A DNA stretch of 38,553 bases from Blastopirellula sp. GTDB lineage: Bacteria; Planctomycetota; Planctomycetia; Pirellulales; Pirellulaceae. The notes below the pieces were generated by a model that saw only the letters and a program-made list of their open reading frames with translations, was not told the DNA's origin and did no database searches. A program made the position numbers and the translations under genes. The stretch is from assembly GCA_002733575.1 (NCBI GenBank), contig NVWB01000169.1, positions 1 to 38,553 of the forward strand. Direction: 5' to 3'. Shown piece by piece: positions 36,994 to 38,553 of this stretch (position 1 is the stretch's first letter; each line of letters opens with the position of its first letter).

Positions 36994-38553
36994 ATGATTC
37001 GATCTACCTACTCACTGGCAATCCTGCTTTGCTTCTTTCATGGCACTGCAACTAGGGCGGCTGATGATCCGCAGCGGTTTTTAGCCAAGCTGGAACATGG
37101 CGAACTGATTCAAGACAAGCAGCTTCGTAACTGGTATTCCGACAACGCACTGCCGCAATTGGCTGGCAAATCATTGTTGACCGGCGGTAACCCGATGCGA
37201 TGGCTGGTTGACCGTAATTTGCAATCGCCCGATGTGCCGAAGGCATTTGTCGAAATGCACAATGGAGATCGCTTGCCAGGCCGAGTTTTGTCTGCGGTCA
37301 CCGCCAATTCAACTACGATGCTGGCCGAGCCTTCACATTTTTTAGTGACCCCTAGCAGCTCGCTTACCAAGAGCTCTCGCTCGGATGAGCCGACCGATAT
37401 TCGCGTGATTCAAAGTGCGGTGCGTAAAATTGTTTGGAAGTCCGAGAATCATCTGGTCGATCAGCATCACCCCCAAACCTTGTTCTATCAAGATGGTCGC
37501 CGAATTCGATTTCGCTCCATTCGATTCACAAGCTCTGCGGTCAGCTTGTTGTTAGAGTCTGGCAGGCGAACTGCCAGCTATGACGAAATTGCCGAAATTC
37601 ATTTGCAACCACGTGATCCCTGGCAAAACTATTATCAAGAATTGGCCGTGCTGTTTCCTCAGGGGTTTTACACCGCCAGAGGATTGCCTCGTTTGTTGCA
37701 ATTGGTTACCGATACTGGCCTGGTTGCCACCACATCGATGAATCGATTCACGGCCGACTCGCAGGGTAACAACAACGATTCAGATCGCTGGCTGCACGGT
37801 ATTCAGCCTTATTGGGCACTCGATATCATTTGGGTACCAAGCCGTAAAACGTGGATGCGGAGAAGTTGGCCAGTGGAGCAAGTGCCCGTCTCTCGCTTTG
37901 CAATCGAAGAAGATCGAACCGGGGCCATGTTCTCGGCAGCCGCCTGGCATGCTCGCATCAACCGCAGTGTACAAGGGAGTCCGCTCCGCACCGCTGGTGA
38001 AATATACGGCTGGGGATTCGGCGTGATCGCCCCGAGTCGAATCACAATTCCAGTTTCGCCCCTTTGTATTGGCGTGAACACCAAGGTCGGAATTGATTAC
38101 CTGGCACGTAGCGGCGGTTGTATCCAGGCTCGTATCCATCGTGATTCGGCCACTGGGCCGGTGCTGTATGAAACCCCGATCACCATCGGCTCTTCGACGG
38201 TTCACGAGACTGGCAACTTACGTTGGAAAGACGCAAACAACATTCCTGATAAACTAGTGTTTGAAGTCGACCCCGTCCTCAAAAATCGCCCGCCTGGTGC
38301 CGATCCTTTTGATGTACGCGACATGACCAATTGGTTAGAACCGGTCTTGTTGCTTGATCGTGAAAAACTAGAGGCCGAAATTCTCAAGCAGGTTCCAGCC
38401 ACCATCTTGGCACTAAGCGGCTGGCAGTTGGTCTCGTCCGAAAACAGTCCACCGCAGTTTGGTAGCACACTGCGCGATGTCGATTACGAACGTGACACCT
38501 GGCGAACCACGGTCTTGGCAAAAGATGCTCCGTTTAGTCTGGTAAAACGCATT
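36994..38553 (+). CDS. Secreted protein with NPCBM-like region (3' end beyond window)
   Basis: The frame is open for 520 codons from the ATG at 36994 to the last base, with no stop. A signal peptide (1 to about 25, ending ATRAA) makes it secreted. Early residues contain VEMHNGDRLPGRVL, a short beta motif frequent in planctomycete surface proteins. Residues about 335-450 look like an NPCBM carbohydrate-binding module: EIYGWGFGVIAPSRITIPV, FxxxVGID-like IGVNTKVGIDYLA, then strands leading to DVRDMTNWLEPVLLLD. I do not recognise the middle part (about 100-330). It may bind a polysaccharide at the cell surface. The type and function of any catalytic part are unknown. Confidence 0.8.
   Translation, partial: MIRSTYSLAILLCFFHGTATRAADDPQRFLAKLEHGELIQDKQLRNWYSDNALPQLAGKSLLTGGNPMRWLVDRNLQSPDVPKAFVEMHNGDRLPGRVLSAVTANSTTMLAEPSHFLVTPSSSLTKSSRSDEPTDIRVIQSAVRKIVWKSENHLVDQHHPQTLFYQDGRRIRFRSIRFTSSAVSLLLESGRRTASYDEIAEIHLQPRDPWQNYYQELAVLFPQGFYTARGLPRLLQLVTDTGLVATTSMNRFTADSQGNNNDSDRWLHGIQPYWALDIIWVPSRKTWMRRSWPVEQVPVSRFAIEEDRTGAMFSAAAWHARINRSVQGSPLRTAGEIYGWGFGVIAPSRITIPVSPLCIGVNTKVGIDYLARSGGCIQARIHRDSATGPVLYETPITIGSSTVHETGNLRWKDANNIPDKLVFEVDPVLKNRPPGADPFDVRDMTNWLEPVLLLDREKLEAEILKQVPATILALSGWQLVSSENSPPQFGSTLRDVDYERDTWRTTVLAKDAPFSLVKRI

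Overview
The window reads as chromosome of a planctomycete (Planctomycetota, Pirellulales-like; genus not determinable from sequence alone). The signs are a Sigma70_ECF-type sigma factor beside a WD40 Ser/Thr kinase, DUF1559 proteins with prepilin leaders and an H-x9-DG motif, secreted sulfatases, a ThuA-like protein, a DUF1573 protein, and a helical 'GDAWWD' domain.

Layout. 1-996 is the 3' part of a hybrid histidine kinase. 1006-6930 holds two short open frames and a sigma factor/14-repeat WD40 kinase pair, bracketed by two ~166-bp direct repeats that are relics of a tyrosine recombinase C-terminus. 6931-16882 is a divergent cluster. On the minus strand is a secreted DUF1254/DUF1214 protein fused to a complete pentameric ligand-gated ion channel. 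On the plus strand are a lipoprotein arylsulfatase with a polyglutamine linker, a periplasmic HAD phosphatase, two decayed genes (M20 peptidase stub; SpoIIAA-like gene with one in-frame TAA), an APC-like transporter and an OprB-like porin. 16895-17338 looks like a MITE-type element with terminal inverted repeats and an 11-bp direct repeat.

17785-27144 looks like an integrative island at a tRNA-Arg(CCT) gene. The intact tRNA is at the right edge and two copies of its 3' part, each with the same ~110-bp flank, mark the left edge and the inner right edge. The cargo is pilus-like: a protein with zinc ribbons, helical repeats and a PilM actin-like domain whose C-terminal segment precedes its N-terminal segment (apparent circular permutation), a membrane-anchored DUF1573 protein, two pilin-like DUF1559 proteins and a divergent DUF1559 lipoprotein. 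No PilN, PilO, PilQ, ATPase or integrase is visible.

27441-30146 is a secreted sulfatase plus a ThuA-like protein ending at a clear terminator. 30711-36776 is a core block on the minus strand (PfkB-family kinase, thpR, recA, alaS). The window ends in a secreted protein with an NPCBM-like region, open to the last base.

The strongest leads are the channel fusion, the permuted PilM, and the tRNA-bounded island that carries it. All calls come from reading the sequence; no database search was possible.
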